Shown: positions 9,314 to 18,037, counted from the first letter of the stretch. The stretch is 64,000 nucleotides of DNA from an uncultured Carboxylicivirga sp. (GCF_963668385.1 NZ_OY764327.1:4002501-4066500), one strand, 5' to 3'. Program-made: numbers and translations. Notes: generated by a model from the sequence alone, not told the origin.

Positions 9314-10136
9314 TTAAAATGTATTTTTCTAGTATTGATCCTTCAAGGTCTTTTGTAATATGTGTAATTATTTCAGGATGTAGTTTACTTTTCCAACTAT
9401 CATCAACACTTTTCTGTTTGTAAACAGAATACGCATCTTCGTTGTTTCTAGACTTTGAATTATTTATAAAGTCAATTGTTTGTTTCGAAAGATTGATGTC
9501 GCAAAAGTCAAAAACGCTCTTAATTACTGATGTGGTATCTTTTAATAAGTTAGAATATTGAATAAGGTAAAAGTTATCCGGATATTTATTGGCTAGATCA
9601 TCAAAAAGCAATGCTACTTCTTTCCACTTTATGTATCCATTAAATTCTTCAGTTTTATCATTGTTTTTAAGAGGAGCATTTACCCATTCTTTTTCCCACT
9701 TCCAACCAAGATCTTTTCTAAACTCTTTAGGGGCATTAAGCCATGAATAAATTGTTGCCATTGGATTTCTAACTAAACCAACTATTTTAATGTCGTTGCA
9801 TTGGTTTATTAGATTTTCAACAATATGATGATATCTTACCTCCTTATAACAAACATGTGTTATCTTATTCGACTTTTTAAATCTAGGTACTTTTCCACTT
9901 CTTTTATCCTCTATTTGATTGATAAATTCATCATTAGAGTTCATTATGTTATTATAAAAGGATTGAATACTATTTTCATTTGATTTCTCATTTAAATAGT
10001 CCTTAAAGGCATAAGAGAAAAGCGGTTGGTATCTATATAAAACTTCAGGTGAAGAGTCAAATATTGAACCCAACCAAGTTGAACCAGATCTTGGAACACT
10101 ATGTATGGCTATTTTCTTATAATTAGATAAGTTCAT
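9306..10136 (-). CDS. Sulfotransferase (PAPS-dependent), second of two
   Basis: This 276-aa protein has the canonical 5'-phosphosulfate loop SVPRSGSTW at about residues 13-21. The 3'-phosphate motif is LVRNPMATIYSWL at about 121-133, and a later YSNLLKDTTSVI segment matches the family. It probably modifies a different sugar position from the neighbouring sulfotransferase, because the two share only family motifs. The gene overlaps its upstream neighbour (WbqC-like) by 14 bases and the downstream sulfotransferase by eight, indicating tight coupling. The acceptor is unknown. Confidence 0.9.
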   Translation of the reverse strand: MNLSNYKKIAIHSVPRSGSTWLGSIFDSSPEVLYRYQPLFSYAFKDYLNEKSNENSIQSFYNNIMNSNDEFINQIEDKRSGKVPRFKKSNKITHVCYKEVRYHHIVENLINQCNDIKIVGLVRNPMATIYSWLNAPKEFRKDLGWKWEKEWVNAPLKNNDKTEEFNGYIKWKEVALLFDDLANKYPDNFYLIQYSNLLKDTTSVIKSVFDFCDINLSKQTIDFINNSKSRNNEDAYSVYKQKSVDDSWKSKLHPEIITHITKDLEGSILEKYILND

Positions 10137-10824
10137 AATTGTTTAAATAGTCAATTACGGTGTCTTTACTGTTAAACATTAGCACATCTATAATTGATAG
10201 ATGACTGATGAAATCATCAGTAAATTGTTCGTATTTAATTTCTTTACTATCTATAAAGAATAATTCTATACCTTTATTTCTAAAGTATTCTTTATTGTAT
10301 AGTTCTTTGCCACCAATTGAATTAATATATGTTGTAGCTTGTTCTTTATGGCATATGTCAATTAATCTATCTTCTTTTATTTGACCTCTACTTAGAAAGT
10401 GTTTTTTTGAGCTCAAGTCGTATGTTAGCTCAAGGTTAAGGTAGTTAAAGACTTCTTTGATGCTATATATGGCGAGTTCCGATATTTTATTACAATTGCT
10501 ATTAAGTATTTTATTAACAATAGGGTAAAATTCATTAAAATGCGGAGCTTGCTTATATGCAAGATCTATTGATTTTAACAGTTTACTAATGTGCTTATCT
10601 TCTTTAAGCAGTTCAATATCTAATATAAGTTTGTTTTGACTAACATTTGTACAGGGAATTGTGAAGATAGATGCACTACCATTTATTAATAATCGGTTTC
10701 GATTGATCCAACCTTTTTTTATCCAATTTACATCATCATAAAATATTATCTTATCCGTTGCTTTTATCAGTTGAAAGTAACCAATATATGGGAAGATATA
10801 AGGCTGCATTATTGCTAATTTCAT
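10123..10824 (-). CDS. WbqC-like family protein
   Basis: This 233-aa protein matches the WbqC family along its length. It has MKLAIMQPYIFPYIGYFQLI at the start, then FYDDVNWIKKGWINRNR, and the later YINSIGGKELYNKEYF and IELFFIDSKEIKY blocks. WbqC-like genes recur in O-antigen and capsule loci, often beside DegT aminotransferases as here, but no reaction is established to my knowledge. Its start shares one base with the aminotransferase stop. A role in modifying an amino sugar is a contextual inference only. Confidence 0.86.
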   Translation of the reverse strand: MKLAIMQPYIFPYIGYFQLIKATDKIIFYDDVNWIKKGWINRNRLLINGSASIFTIPCTNVSQNKLILDIELLKEDKHISKLLKSIDLAYKQAPHFNEFYPIVNKILNSNCNKISELAIYSIKEVFNYLNLELTYDLSSKKHFLSRGQIKEDRLIDICHKEQATTYINSIGGKELYNKEYFRNKGIELFFIDSKEIKYEQFTDDFISHLSIIDVLMFNSKDTVIDYLNNYELI

Positions 10825-11906
10825 TATTCGTACTTTAAAGTTCTTATAATGATTCTACAAATCATATCTATTTCCTCTTTTGTTAATTCGAAATAGAGAG
10901 GTAGACATAAAACTTTAGGACTAATATTGTCACAATTTTTACATTTAGTTTTTGAGATATAATCTAGAATATTTAATTGGGGGTAAAAATATCTTCTTGC
11001 AAATATTTTTTTGTTATTAAGACTAATCAAGACCTTATTCAATTGTTTTTCATTTTCAAAAATGATAGGATAATAAGAATAGTTGTATTCTGTATTTGCT
11101 GGAATATCTGGTCTAGTCAAATTTTTGTCCAATAACCAACTGTCGTATAGAGCAGAATCGCTTCGCCTTTTTTGTAATATTTTGTCAATGTATTTAATAT
11201 TACATAAGCCCATTGCTGCATGGAATTCCGAATTTTTACCATTGATACCAACTCCGCTAAACTGATCAGGTCCGTCATGTCCAAAGTTTCTTAAATAAGA
11301 CAACTTTTTTAAAAGGGCAGGATCTTTTGTAATCACAGCTCCTCCCTCTACTGTATGAAATATTTTGGTAGCATGCGTACTTAATGTACTTATATCTCCA
11401 TAATCAAGTAGAGATTTACCTTTGTATTTAACATTAAATGCATGGGCTGCATCATATATAACTTTAAGGTTATGTTTTTTTGCAATCTGTTCTATCTCTT
11501 CTACATGACATGGGATACCATAAACATGGGTAGCTAAAATTGCAGTTGTATCCTTTGTAATTGCATTTTCAATGCAATCAGGATCAATAGTAAGTCTTTG
11601 GGGATCAATATCTGCATAAACAGGTTTGCAATTTTCCCATACAATAGAACTTGTAGTTGCCACATAAGAAAAAGGAGTTGTTATTATTTCTCCTTTTAAG
11701 TTTAAGGCTCTAATTGCAATTTGTAGGGCAATGGTTCCATTAGTTGTAAAGAGCAAATGATTTAAACCTAAGTGTTTTTTTAGGTGTAGTTCTAATTCAT
11801 TTACAAGTGGACCATTATTAGTTAACCAATTACGTTTCCAAACTTGGTCTATTAACTTATCGTATTCTTCTTTTGGAGGTAAAAAAGGTTGTGTAACGTT
11901 AATCAT
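10824..11906 (-). CDS. DegT/DnrJ/EryC1-family PLP sugar aminotransferase
   Basis: I start this 360-aa protein at the ATG at 11906 (MINVTQPFLPPKEEY). A longer frame reaching 11957 would run into the wzt coding sequence and adds no conserved residues. The family motifs are present: TNGTIALQIAIRAL, TTPFSYVATTSSI, VIYDAAHAF, and the PLP-lysine loop STHATKIFHTVEGGA. These enzymes transaminate 3- or 4-keto nucleotide sugars with glutamate. It follows wzt by 14 bp. The likely product is an amino-deoxy sugar nucleotide for the glycan, but the ketosugar substrate is unknown. Confidence 0.88.
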   Translation of the reverse strand: MINVTQPFLPPKEEYDKLIDQVWKRNWLTNNGPLVNELELHLKKHLGLNHLLFTTNGTIALQIAIRALNLKGEIITTPFSYVATTSSIVWENCKPVYADIDPQRLTIDPDCIENAITKDTTAILATHVYGIPCHVEEIEQIAKKHNLKVIYDAAHAFNVKYKGKSLLDYGDISTLSTHATKIFHTVEGGAVITKDPALLKKLSYLRNFGHDGPDQFSGVGINGKNSEFHAAMGLCNIKYIDKILQKRRSDSALYDSWLLDKNLTRPDIPANTEYNYSYYPIIFENEKQLNKVLISLNNKKIFARRYFYPQLNILDYISKTKCKNCDNISPKVLCLPLYFELTKEEIDMICRIIIRTLKYE

Positions 11907-11920
11907 TTTAATTGATATTA

Positions 11921-13120
11921 TTATTGCCATGTAGCTGGTAGCGTACAATCGCTCCAACTAAGATATTTAGAGGTGAAGTTTAAAAAACCGATATTATCAA
12001 TACGTAAATACCTTTCTTCAGTATCTGGATTTTGAACAATTAAACTAATACCGTATTTGCCTGAATTTAAAGGTAGCTTATCAATGTGAATTTCTTTCTC
12101 AATAATTGAATTTTCATCCGTACTAAAAGGTTTTGAATTTAATTCAGATGCAATGTCTAACACTGTGCGCATTTCACTATTAATAAAGAAGAGTTTTATT
12201 TTAATATTGTTAATATTCGCATTAATACTGAGGTTTAATAAAAATTGAATTGGACCGTGAGATGGTAAAAATTGTTCAGTTAAATCACACCAATTATGAT
12301 CTATTTTTACTTTCAATGAGTTTATTGTAATTCCACCTGTTCCTATAGCTCTTTTTTCTTCACTTTTAAAAGAATTATAATAATGCGATATAGCTGTACC
12401 AATATCCTCAGTATGTAAATTTATTTGGCCATTCTTTAATAAGATACAACTACTACATATTCGCGCAATTTGGGGCATGGAATGGGATACAAATATTACA
12501 GAGCATCTTTCTAGCAATTCACCAATCTTATTTAAACATTTTATTCTAAAACCGATATCGCCAACAGCCAAGACTTCGTCAATAATCAAAATGTCAGGTT
12601 CCATTTGTGCGGCTACAGCAAAACCTAATCTAACTTTCATCCCTGAACTATAATTCTGCACGGGTGTATCAATAAAATCACCTATTTCAGAGAATTCAAC
12701 AATCTGATCAAATTTGTCTTCTATTTCTTTTTTACTAAACCCTAATACCGCACCGTTGTTGTAAATATTTTCGCGTCCTGTAAGTATGGGATTAAAGCCG
12801 GCACCTAATTCAATTAAAGCCCCAATACGCCCATGCATGGTTATTTTACCTTCGTCGGGGCGTATCAATCCGTTTAGTATTTTTAGTAGGGTAGATTTAC
12901 CGGCTCCATTGTGGCCAATAAGGCCCAGGCATTCGCCACGACGCAATTCAAAACTTACATCTTTAACCGCCCAGAACTCAGAAGGTCTTAAATCGCTATG
13001 ATTAGTTTTATTGGTAAAAAGGGCAGTGCCCATATCTTTAACGCCATACCAAAGCGACTTTTTAAGATCGCGGCAAAATTTCTTTGAAACGTTTTCTACT
13101 TTAACTAGTATTTCACTCAT
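11921..13120 (-). CDS. wzt: Polysaccharide ABC exporter ATPase with C-terminal domain (Wzt-like)
   Basis: This 399-aa protein has a nucleotide-binding domain in residues 1-240: Walker A GHNGAGKST (69-77), signature YSSGMKVRL (157-165) and Walker B ILIIDE (177-182). GRIGALIELGAGFNPILTGR is the subfamily mark of O-antigen and teichoic-acid exporters. Residues about 250-399 form an extra beta-rich domain like the carbohydrate-recognition domain of Wzt, which reads the chain end before export. Together with the permease at 13825-14685 it drives ATP-dependent export of the finished glycan. The pair is separated by an inserted GxxExxY cassette. Confidence 0.92.
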   Translation of the reverse strand: MSEILVKVENVSKKFCRDLKKSLWYGVKDMGTALFTNKTNHSDLRPSEFWAVKDVSFELRRGECLGLIGHNGAGKSTLLKILNGLIRPDEGKITMHGRIGALIELGAGFNPILTGRENIYNNGAVLGFSKKEIEDKFDQIVEFSEIGDFIDTPVQNYSSGMKVRLGFAVAAQMEPDILIIDEVLAVGDIGFRIKCLNKIGELLERCSVIFVSHSMPQIARICSSCILLKNGQINLHTEDIGTAISHYYNSFKSEEKRAIGTGGITINSLKVKIDHNWCDLTEQFLPSHGPIQFLLNLSINANINNIKIKLFFINSEMRTVLDIASELNSKPFSTDENSIIEKEIHIDKLPLNSGKYGISLIVQNPDTEERYLRIDNIGFLNFTSKYLSWSDCTLPATWQ

Positions 13121-13134
13121 ATTTTATAGTTGTC

Positions 13135-13290
13135 CACTAATTTCACGAATTATCACAAACTAATTTTTTATAATTAGATAATTTAGGAATTCATGGATTC
13201 TCTTTTAATATCTAATAATCTTACCTTGCATTTTCTGTTTAGTCCGCAAATTACGCTGATTAACGCGAATTTTAATTTGAGTAATTAGTG
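13135..13290. repeat. Imperfect 9-bp repeat arrays, left side of GxxExxY cassette
   Basis: The arrays are CACTAATTT-CACGAATTA at 13135-13152, then CGCAAATTA-CGCTGATTA-ACGCGAATT at 13245-13271. The same unit follows in inverted orientation (TAATTTGAG-TAATTAGTG) at 13273-13290, ending just before the GxxExxY stop codon. The outermost unit lies 15 bp from the wzt start codon. Units follow C-R-C-N-N-ATT-W. The stretch between arrays is plain AT-rich sequence. Confidence 0.7.
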
Positions 13291-13292
13291 GA

Positions 13293-13691
13293 TTAATATT
13301 CTTTTACTATACGTTTATACCTTAATGATTGCTCACCAAAGTTCACTAATATTCCTAGTTTATAGCCTGTTGCTTTAAGGTAATTGAGTACTTGAGCTTT
13401 ATGCACACTTTCAATAGAGCTTAATGCTTTAAGTTCTAAAATGATACTATCATAACAGACATAATCTGCAATATAAGTTTTATTTAAAGGGTTGCCTTTG
13501 TATTCAATGTGTAAAGGAACTTCCTTTCTGAAAGGAATTCCTTGGTTTTCTAGTTCAATCGCTAAAGCTTCGGAGTATACAGCTTCAAGAAACCCACACC
13601 CAAGCTCGCGGTGAACACTCATGCATGCACCAATTATTTTGTAAGCCTCATTTTTGAAAACTAATTCTTGTTTCTCAAGTAAGTTTGGCAT
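13293..13691 (-). CDS. GxxExxY protein (PDDEXK_3-like)
   Basis: This 132-aa protein contains the family-defining GFLEAVY (G-x-x-E-x-x-Y) near residue 34, preceded by IIGACMSVHRELG. YIADYVCYDSIILELKAL follows, an acidic/Glu-x-Lys arrangement like a PD-(D/E)xK nuclease core, then HKAQVLNYLKATGYKLGILV. The family is widespread in Bacteroidota and its function is unknown. It lies between wzm and wzt, which are normally adjacent, and is bracketed by 9-bp repeat arrays. It therefore looks like a cassette inserted into the operon rather than a glycan gene. Confidence 0.9.
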   Translation of the reverse strand: MPNLLEKQELVFKNEAYKIIGACMSVHRELGCGFLEAVYSEALAIELENQGIPFRKEVPLHIEYKGNPLNKTYIADYVCYDSIILELKALSSIESVHKAQVLNYLKATGYKLGILVNFGEQSLRYKRIVKEY

Positions 13692-13709
13692 TGTTTAATC
13701 TTTATTATT

Positions 13710-13821
13710 CACTAATTACCCGAATTTCACGGAATAGATTCTTTAGATTGAATACGATTGGGGGCAACATTAAAAAGCAATCGTTTTATATTCTTAATTC
13801 GTTTAATTAGCGTAATTCCCG
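13710..13821. repeat. Imperfect 9-bp repeat arrays, right side of GxxExxY cassette
   Basis: The forward array CACTAATTA-CCCGAATTT-CACGGAATA is at 13710-13736. The inverted array TTAATTCGT-TTAATTAGCG-TAATTCCCG is at 13794-13821, ending three bases before the wzm stop codon. Together with the left arrays these bracket the GxxExxY gene and fill the whole gap between wzt and wzm. Confidence 0.7.
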
Positions 13822-13824
13822 GAC

Positions 13825-14685
13825 CTATGCGCCGACGCGTTCGATGATAATAGGCATAATAAAGCGGTAAACAATTACTCCTAACCCTAAAATAACTGAG
13901 CATATGCCAAATGCAATAATACTATGCCAGATATAAGGAAGTTCTTGAGCCGTTATGAGGTTACGAGAAGTTTCGATTAAAAAAGCAAAAGGATTATAAG
14001 AGTTAAAGGCTTTAATCATACCTTCTTTAGGCATTGGAAAGATAACCGGAGTGAGGTACATTAAAAACTGCATTGCAAAAGGAATCATACGCGATATATC
14101 GCCATACATCATACCAACCGGCAAAACAATCAACCCTATGGTAAGACCCATTAAAATTATAGCTAGTACAAAAGGAATAAAAAGAAGTCCTTGCCAACCC
14201 GGGTTTATGCCAAATACAATTAAAACAGCTGCCATAATCGGCAGTTTTAAAAGCGTATTAAATATTACCGTATAGAAGGCATGAAGCAAGAGTGATTCAC
14301 GGGGGAAATTTAATTTAGAAAGAATACTTTTACCCCCTGTTACACTTTTGAGAGGCTGAGTAACCGATTCGGTTAAAATCTGCCAAAGAAGAGTACCGAT
14401 TAACACAAAGGCCGGATAAGGAATGGCCGTTCCTTCAATTGAAACAGTGTTGGAACTATTAAGAATAATCCATATAGCTGAAGTAACAATAGGAGGTATA
14501 AATGCCCATATTATACCGAGAATAGATTGGCGATAAGCAGCTTTAATATCTCTTTTAGCTAGTTGTAAACCCAGTTCTCGTGCTGGCTTCATATCGCTTA
14601 CTATTTCTTTAAATAAGCGTTTAAAAGATAAGCTGGCCTGTGCTTCGTATATGGTTACCTTATGGTGTTGAGTATCTGAATTCAT
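13825..14685 (-). CDS. wzm: Polysaccharide ABC exporter permease (Wzm-like)
   Basis: This 286-aa ABC-2 type membrane protein has a soluble N-terminus followed by LGLQLAKRDIKAAYRQSILG, the cytoplasmic coupling segment of O-antigen permeases. About six hydrophobic spans follow, including IIWAFIPPIVTSAIWIIL, a central TVIFNTLLKLPIMAAVLIVF and a final IIAFGICSVILGLGVIVY. It forms the membrane channel paired with the Wzt-like ATPase. A 704-bp gap containing the GxxExxY gene separates them. No flippase or Wzy polymerase is visible, which favours ABC-dependent export for this locus. Confidence 0.92.
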   Translation of the reverse strand: MNSDTQHHKVTIYEAQASLSFKRLFKEIVSDMKPARELGLQLAKRDIKAAYRQSILGIIWAFIPPIVTSAIWIILNSSNTVSIEGTAIPYPAFVLIGTLLWQILTESVTQPLKSVTGGKSILSKLNFPRESLLLHAFYTVIFNTLLKLPIMAAVLIVFGINPGWQGLLFIPFVLAIILMGLTIGLIVLPVGMMYGDISRMIPFAMQFLMYLTPVIFPMPKEGMIKAFNSYNPFAFLIETSRNLITAQELPYIWHSIIAFGICSVILGLGVIVYRFIMPIIIERVGA

Positions 14686-14758
14686 TTCTAATTGTTAGAG
14701 TCTAAATGCTTTTTTACTGTTGTTATGATTGAAGCTATATTTTGATAAGCTCAGTTTC

Positions 14759-16045
14759 TTACAAGCGTCCATCAACCGATTCTATAGGCCAAACTGCTTT
14801 AATATCGTATACAACGCAATGATTATCTTTTTTCAATGAATCTATGTCTATCTTCAAGAATTGTTTATGTGCTACATTTAATACAATGGCATCGTATTGG
14901 CATTCTTTATAATTGTCAATGAGTTGTAGGTTGTATTCCTCTAGAACTTCTTCTTTACTGGCCCATGGGTCATACACATCCACCTGACAGTCATAGTCTT
15001 TAAGTTCATTAATGACATCAATAGCTTTAGTATTTCTGATATCCGGGCAGTTTTCTTTAAATGTTATACCTAAGCAAAGAATTCTACTTTGTGTTATCTT
15101 CTGATCTTTCTTGATCATCAATTTAATGATTTGCGAGGCAACCCAAGCTCCCATACCATCGTTTAAACGGCGACCTGCCAAAATTATTTCAGGGTTGTAA
15201 CCGGCTTCCTGAGCTTTTTGTGCCAGGTAATAGGGGTCAACGCCAATACAATGGCCACCTACTAAACCGGGTTTAAAAGGTAGGAAATTCCATTTTGTTC
15301 CGGCAGCTTCCAATACTGCTTGCGTGTCTATATTCAGGTGATTGAATATTTTAGCCAGTTCATTTACGAAGGCGATATTGATATCACGCTGACTGTTTTC
15401 GATTACTTTAGCAGCCTCAGCCACTTTGATGGAAGGTGCCTTGTGAGTGCCTGCTGTGATAATTGATTGATATAATAGGTCAACCTTTTCTGCAACTTCG
15501 GGTGTTGAACCTGAAGTAACCTTCAAAATTTTAGTTACAGTATGTTCTTTGTCTCCCGGATTTATTCTTTCTGGAGAGTAGCCTGCAAAGAAATCTTTGT
15601 TGTAGGTTAATCCTGACACTCGTTCCAAAACAGGAACACATTCTTCCTCTGTTAAGCCCGGGTATACTGTTGATTCAAATATTACTATATCGTCTTTCTT
15701 AAGTACCTTACCAATAGTTTCGCTGGCTTTAATTAAAGGGGTTAATACAGGACGATTATTTTTATCGGTAGGAGTAGGAACAGTTACAATAAAATAGTTG
15801 GAATCTTTTATATCATTTATTTCGGTTGTAAATGATATACCAATTTCCTTGTTAGAGTTTCTAATAACTTGAGATAGTAAGTCGTTGCTAACTTCTAAAG
15901 TACGGTCATGTCCTTCAGATAATTCCTTTACACGTGTAGGATTTATGTCAAAGCCAATGGTTGAATATTTCTTTCCAAATTCGATAGCTAATGGTAAGCC
16001 AACGTAGCCCAAACCGATGATTGTGATTTTTATATTTGGTTTCAT
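14759..16045 (-). CDS. tviB: UDP-N-acetylhexosamine 6-dehydrogenase (TviB/WbpO type)
   Basis: This 428-aa nucleotide-sugar dehydrogenase has an N-terminal Rossmann motif [10 protein letters not shown] (11-20). The catalytic Cys266 lies in [16 protein letters not shown], and the C-terminal UDP-binding domain contains [34 protein letters not shown] is typical of the TviB/WbpO/VipA subgroup, which oxidises UDP-GlcNAc or UDP-GalNAc to the uronic acid with two NAD+. It differs clearly from the UDP-glucose dehydrogenase at 51543-52853. The call of substrate class is from the family, not from residues I can map. It supplies an acidic amino sugar for the glycan. Confidence 0.85.
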   Translation of the reverse strand: MKPNIKITIIGLGYVGLPLAIEFGKKYSTIGFDINPTRVKELSEGHDRTLEVSNDLLSQVIRNSNKEIGISFTTEINDIKDSNYFIVTVPTPTDKNNRPVLTPLIKASETIGKVLKKDDIVIFESTVYPGLTEEECVPVLERVSGLTYNKDFFAGYSPERINPGDKEHTVTKILKVTSGSTPEVAEKVDLLYQSIITAGTHKAPSIKVAEAAKVIENSQRDINIAFVNELAKIFNHLNIDTQAVLEAAGTKWNFLPFKPGLVGGHCIGVDPYYLAQKAQEAGYNPEIILAGRRLNDGMGAWVASQIIKLMIKKDQKITQSRILCLGITFKENCPDIRNTKAIDVINELKDYDCQVDVYDPWASKEEVLEEYNLQLIDNYKECQYDAIVLNVAHKQFLKIDIDSLKKDNHCVVYDIKAVWPIESVDGRL

Positions 16046-16137
16046 TTTGTATTGTTTACCAATTTAACCCGACTTGGCAATTGGAAATACTTTCAGATAA
16101 TAGTAATTATTAGAGGTATAACTGTATTTGTTGATAA

Positions 16138-16950
16138 CTAAATATTCAATTCTGGTGCATACTTTTCAATGCAATAATCCAATTTGTGTAAATCAAATAG
16201 TACTGCTTTTTGATTAATTACTTCTTCTGCCTCAGGATAAACCTGCATGGAAGTAAATAAAAAAGAATCCGTTTGCAGAAGATCTTCTTCCTGAGCAACG
16301 AATTCAAATAAGGCTGCATGAGCAATATATAATTCTAGTGGGTGAATATTCTGTCGTCCATTCAACAGTTTACTCAGACTTGATTGTTTAAATATGTTAT
16401 TATTGATAAGCAACGGCTTTTTATCCTGAATAATTAAATATTGATCTTGTACTAATTCTAATAATTTATTTTCGGGATATACAGAACAAGCTTCCTTAAT
16501 TTTTCTGAGTATTTTAGATGGTTCTTTACCTTGAAGTTCCATGTCTATTATACTCATTAGGGTATAAAATGGAATCTCAGGGTGTTGCTCAGCTAATTTA
16601 TTTAGTTTAAATGGTTTTAAATCATCACCGAATTCAAGGGAGTTAATAATTTCATCCATGCGGTTGAAATGATCCGGACTAGTGGTTCCACTTAACTCTA
16701 CAGGTATATCAGAATCATTGGTTTCAACATCCCAGAAATCAAAAAGACAATTGCGAGTATCTATAATTTCTTGCTGCCCAAAATCATTTAAGAAGATTCG
16801 ATTGCTCACCTCTAATAAGGATAAATCTTCTTCTTCCGAACGATTCTCTTTAAGAGCCAATCGTTTTAGTTCTTCAATATCTGCGTGACGTTGTTTTAGA
16901 GGTTCACTGTACCGAATTTGTTCCAACTCCTGATTTATATAGTCTTTCAC
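16138..16950 (-). CDS. Protein of unknown function, 270 aa
   Basis: I do not recognise this protein. The start is a GTG at 16950 (MKDYINQELEQIRY after initiation). It has no signal peptide or membrane span. The first half is acidic and charged (IEELKRLALKENRSEEEDL). The second half is helical with Leu-rich TPR-like periodicity (HPEIPFYTLMSIIDMELQG, EACSVYPENKLLELVQDQYL). It may be a helical-repeat or SEC-C-neighbour type protein, but no catalytic motif is visible. It separates tviB from cysC, with a period-8 repeat array directly upstream, so it may be another interleaved non-pathway gene. Confidence 0.75.
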   Translation of the reverse strand: MKDYINQELEQIRYSEPLKQRHADIEELKRLALKENRSEEEDLSLLEVSNRIFLNDFGQQEIIDTRNCLFDFWDVETNDSDIPVELSGTTSPDHFNRMDEIINSLEFGDDLKPFKLNKLAEQHPEIPFYTLMSIIDMELQGKEPSKILRKIKEACSVYPENKLLELVQDQYLIIQDKKPLLINNNIFKQSSLSKLLNGRQNIHPLELYIAHAALFEFVAQEEDLLQTDSFLFTSMQVYPEAEEVINQKAVLFDLHKLDYCIEKYAPELNI

Positions 16951-16958
16951 TCACTAAA

Positions 16959-16990
16959 TGTTTAATTGTTGATTTGTAGAGTTGCTTAAT
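16959..16990. repeat. Period-8 imperfect repeat array
   Basis: The + strand reads TGTTTAAT-TGTTGATT-TGTAGAGT-TGCTTAAT. It lies eight bases upstream of the GTG start of the unknown 270-aa gene. On the coding strand it is an A/C-rich leader made of ATTAAACA-like units. Confidence 0.65.
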
Positions 16991-17045
16991 TTTATTCAAT
17001 AATTATCAACTTAAATATTAAACCGGTAAACAAATTAACACAGTT

Positions 17046-17636
17046 TTACCATCTCACAGCAGCTCTTACATAATCATATGCCAGATCAACACCTTCTTCA
17101 ATACTTAGTTTATTTGTGTCTACCACTAATTCCGGGTTCTCTGGTCTGTCGAAAGGAGCGTCCAAACCTGTGAAGTTCTTAATTTCACCTGCAAGTGCTT
17201 TTTTATAGAGTCCTTTAGGATCGCGTTTTGTGCATGTTTCGAAACTAGCATCTACAAAAATCTCAATAAAGTCATCCTCTCCAATTATTTCACGAGCTAA
17301 AGCTCTTACATCATTGGTAGGAGAGATAAATGCATTGATTGTAATAATGCCACAGTTAAGAAATAGTTTATTCACCTCTGCAATACGACGGATATTCTCT
17401 TTTCGGTCTTCTTCTGTAAAACCCAAATTGTTATTTATACCCGTACGAATATTATCACCATCCAAGACTTGAGTCAGGTAACCTCGCTGAGCTAGTTTTC
17501 GCTCTAAACCATGCGCTAAGGTACTCTTACCCGAACCACTTAATCCTGTAATCCATATTACCTTACCATTTTGCTTTAGATACTGTTCTTTATTATCTCT
17601 GCTGAGATAGATATTTGTTGGGTGTATGTTGTTCAT
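17046..17636 (-). CDS. cysC: Adenylylsulfate (APS) kinase
   Basis: This 196-aa enzyme phosphorylates APS to PAPS, the sulfate donor of sulfotransferases. The P-loop GLSGSGKST is at residues 31-39. LDGDNIRTGINNNLGF binds APS, and the FISP motif at about 103-106 carries the conserved Ser. FVDASFETCTKRDPKGLYK and NFTGLDAPFDRPENPE complete the family pattern. No ATP sulfurylase (cysD/cysN) is in the window, so APS must come from elsewhere. Its place in a locus with two sulfotransferases points to glycan sulfation rather than cysteine synthesis. A period-8 array lies five bases upstream of the start. Confidence 0.93.
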   Translation of the reverse strand: MNNIHPTNIYLSRDNKEQYLKQNGKVIWITGLSGSGKSTLAHGLERKLAQRGYLTQVLDGDNIRTGINNNLGFTEEDRKENIRRIAEVNKLFLNCGIITINAFISPTNDVRALAREIIGEDDFIEIFVDASFETCTKRDPKGLYKKALAGEIKNFTGLDAPFDRPENPELVVDTNKLSIEEGVDLAYDYVRAAVRW

Positions 17637-17641
17637 CTCAA

Positions 17642-17673
17642 TGTTTAATTGTTGAGTTGTTAATTTGCTTAAC
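17642..17673. repeat. Period-8 imperfect repeat array
   Basis: The + strand reads TGTTTAAT-TGTTGAGT-TGTTAATT-TGCTTAAC. It is a near copy of the array at 16959-16990. It runs from just upstream of the cysC start into the last codons of the four-helix-bundle gene, covering its stop codon at 17669-17671. Confidence 0.7.
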
Positions 17674-18037
17674 TGATTTGGCTAAGTAACTTTTTGTGAA
17701 AAGAATTAAGCTTATTGGATAATTCATTAATTTCCAGTCGTAATTCCGCAAGATTTTTATCTGATATAAATCCTAAATCGTTAGAAAGTATTAATTGATT
17801 TAAGACTTCCAAAAGACTTGAATATGATATTTCTATAAATCGGCCTTTGTCTTTATTTGATTGTCTTCCACTTCCTTCAGCAATATTAGACGATATGGAT
17901 ACAGAAGCCCTTCTTAATTGGTTTGTTAATCCAAATTTTTCTGATTCCGGAAAACTAGTTGTAGTGATATAAATTTTTCTGACTAGTATTCTAGAAAGTT
18001 GCCAGATTTCCAATTTTTCAAAATTATAAGTATACAT
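17669..18037 (-). CDS. Four-helix-bundle protein (23S rRNA IVS / TIGR02436 family)
   Basis: This 122-aa protein matches the small four-helix-bundle family first seen as the S23 intervening-sequence protein of 23S rRNA genes. The motifs are FEKLEIWQLSRILVRKIY, the central FGLTNQLRRASVSISSNIAE and GSGRQSNKDKGRFIEISYSS. The diversity-generating-retroelement accessory protein Avd has a related fold, but no reverse transcriptase or template repeat is near. It separates cysC from the epimerase gene and is bracketed by period-8 arrays. I see no role in glycan synthesis. Function is unknown. Confidence 0.9.
   Translation of the reverse strand: MYTYNFEKLEIWQLSRILVRKIYITTTSFPESEKFGLTNQLRRASVSISSNIAEGSGRQSNKDKGRFIEISYSSLLEVLNQLILSNDLGFISDKNLAELRLEINELSNKLNSFHKKLLSQIS

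Noticed and set aside
17669-18037. Diversity-generating retroelement accessory gene (Avd-like).
   Set aside because: The fold family is related, but there is no reverse transcriptase, template repeat or variable target in the window.
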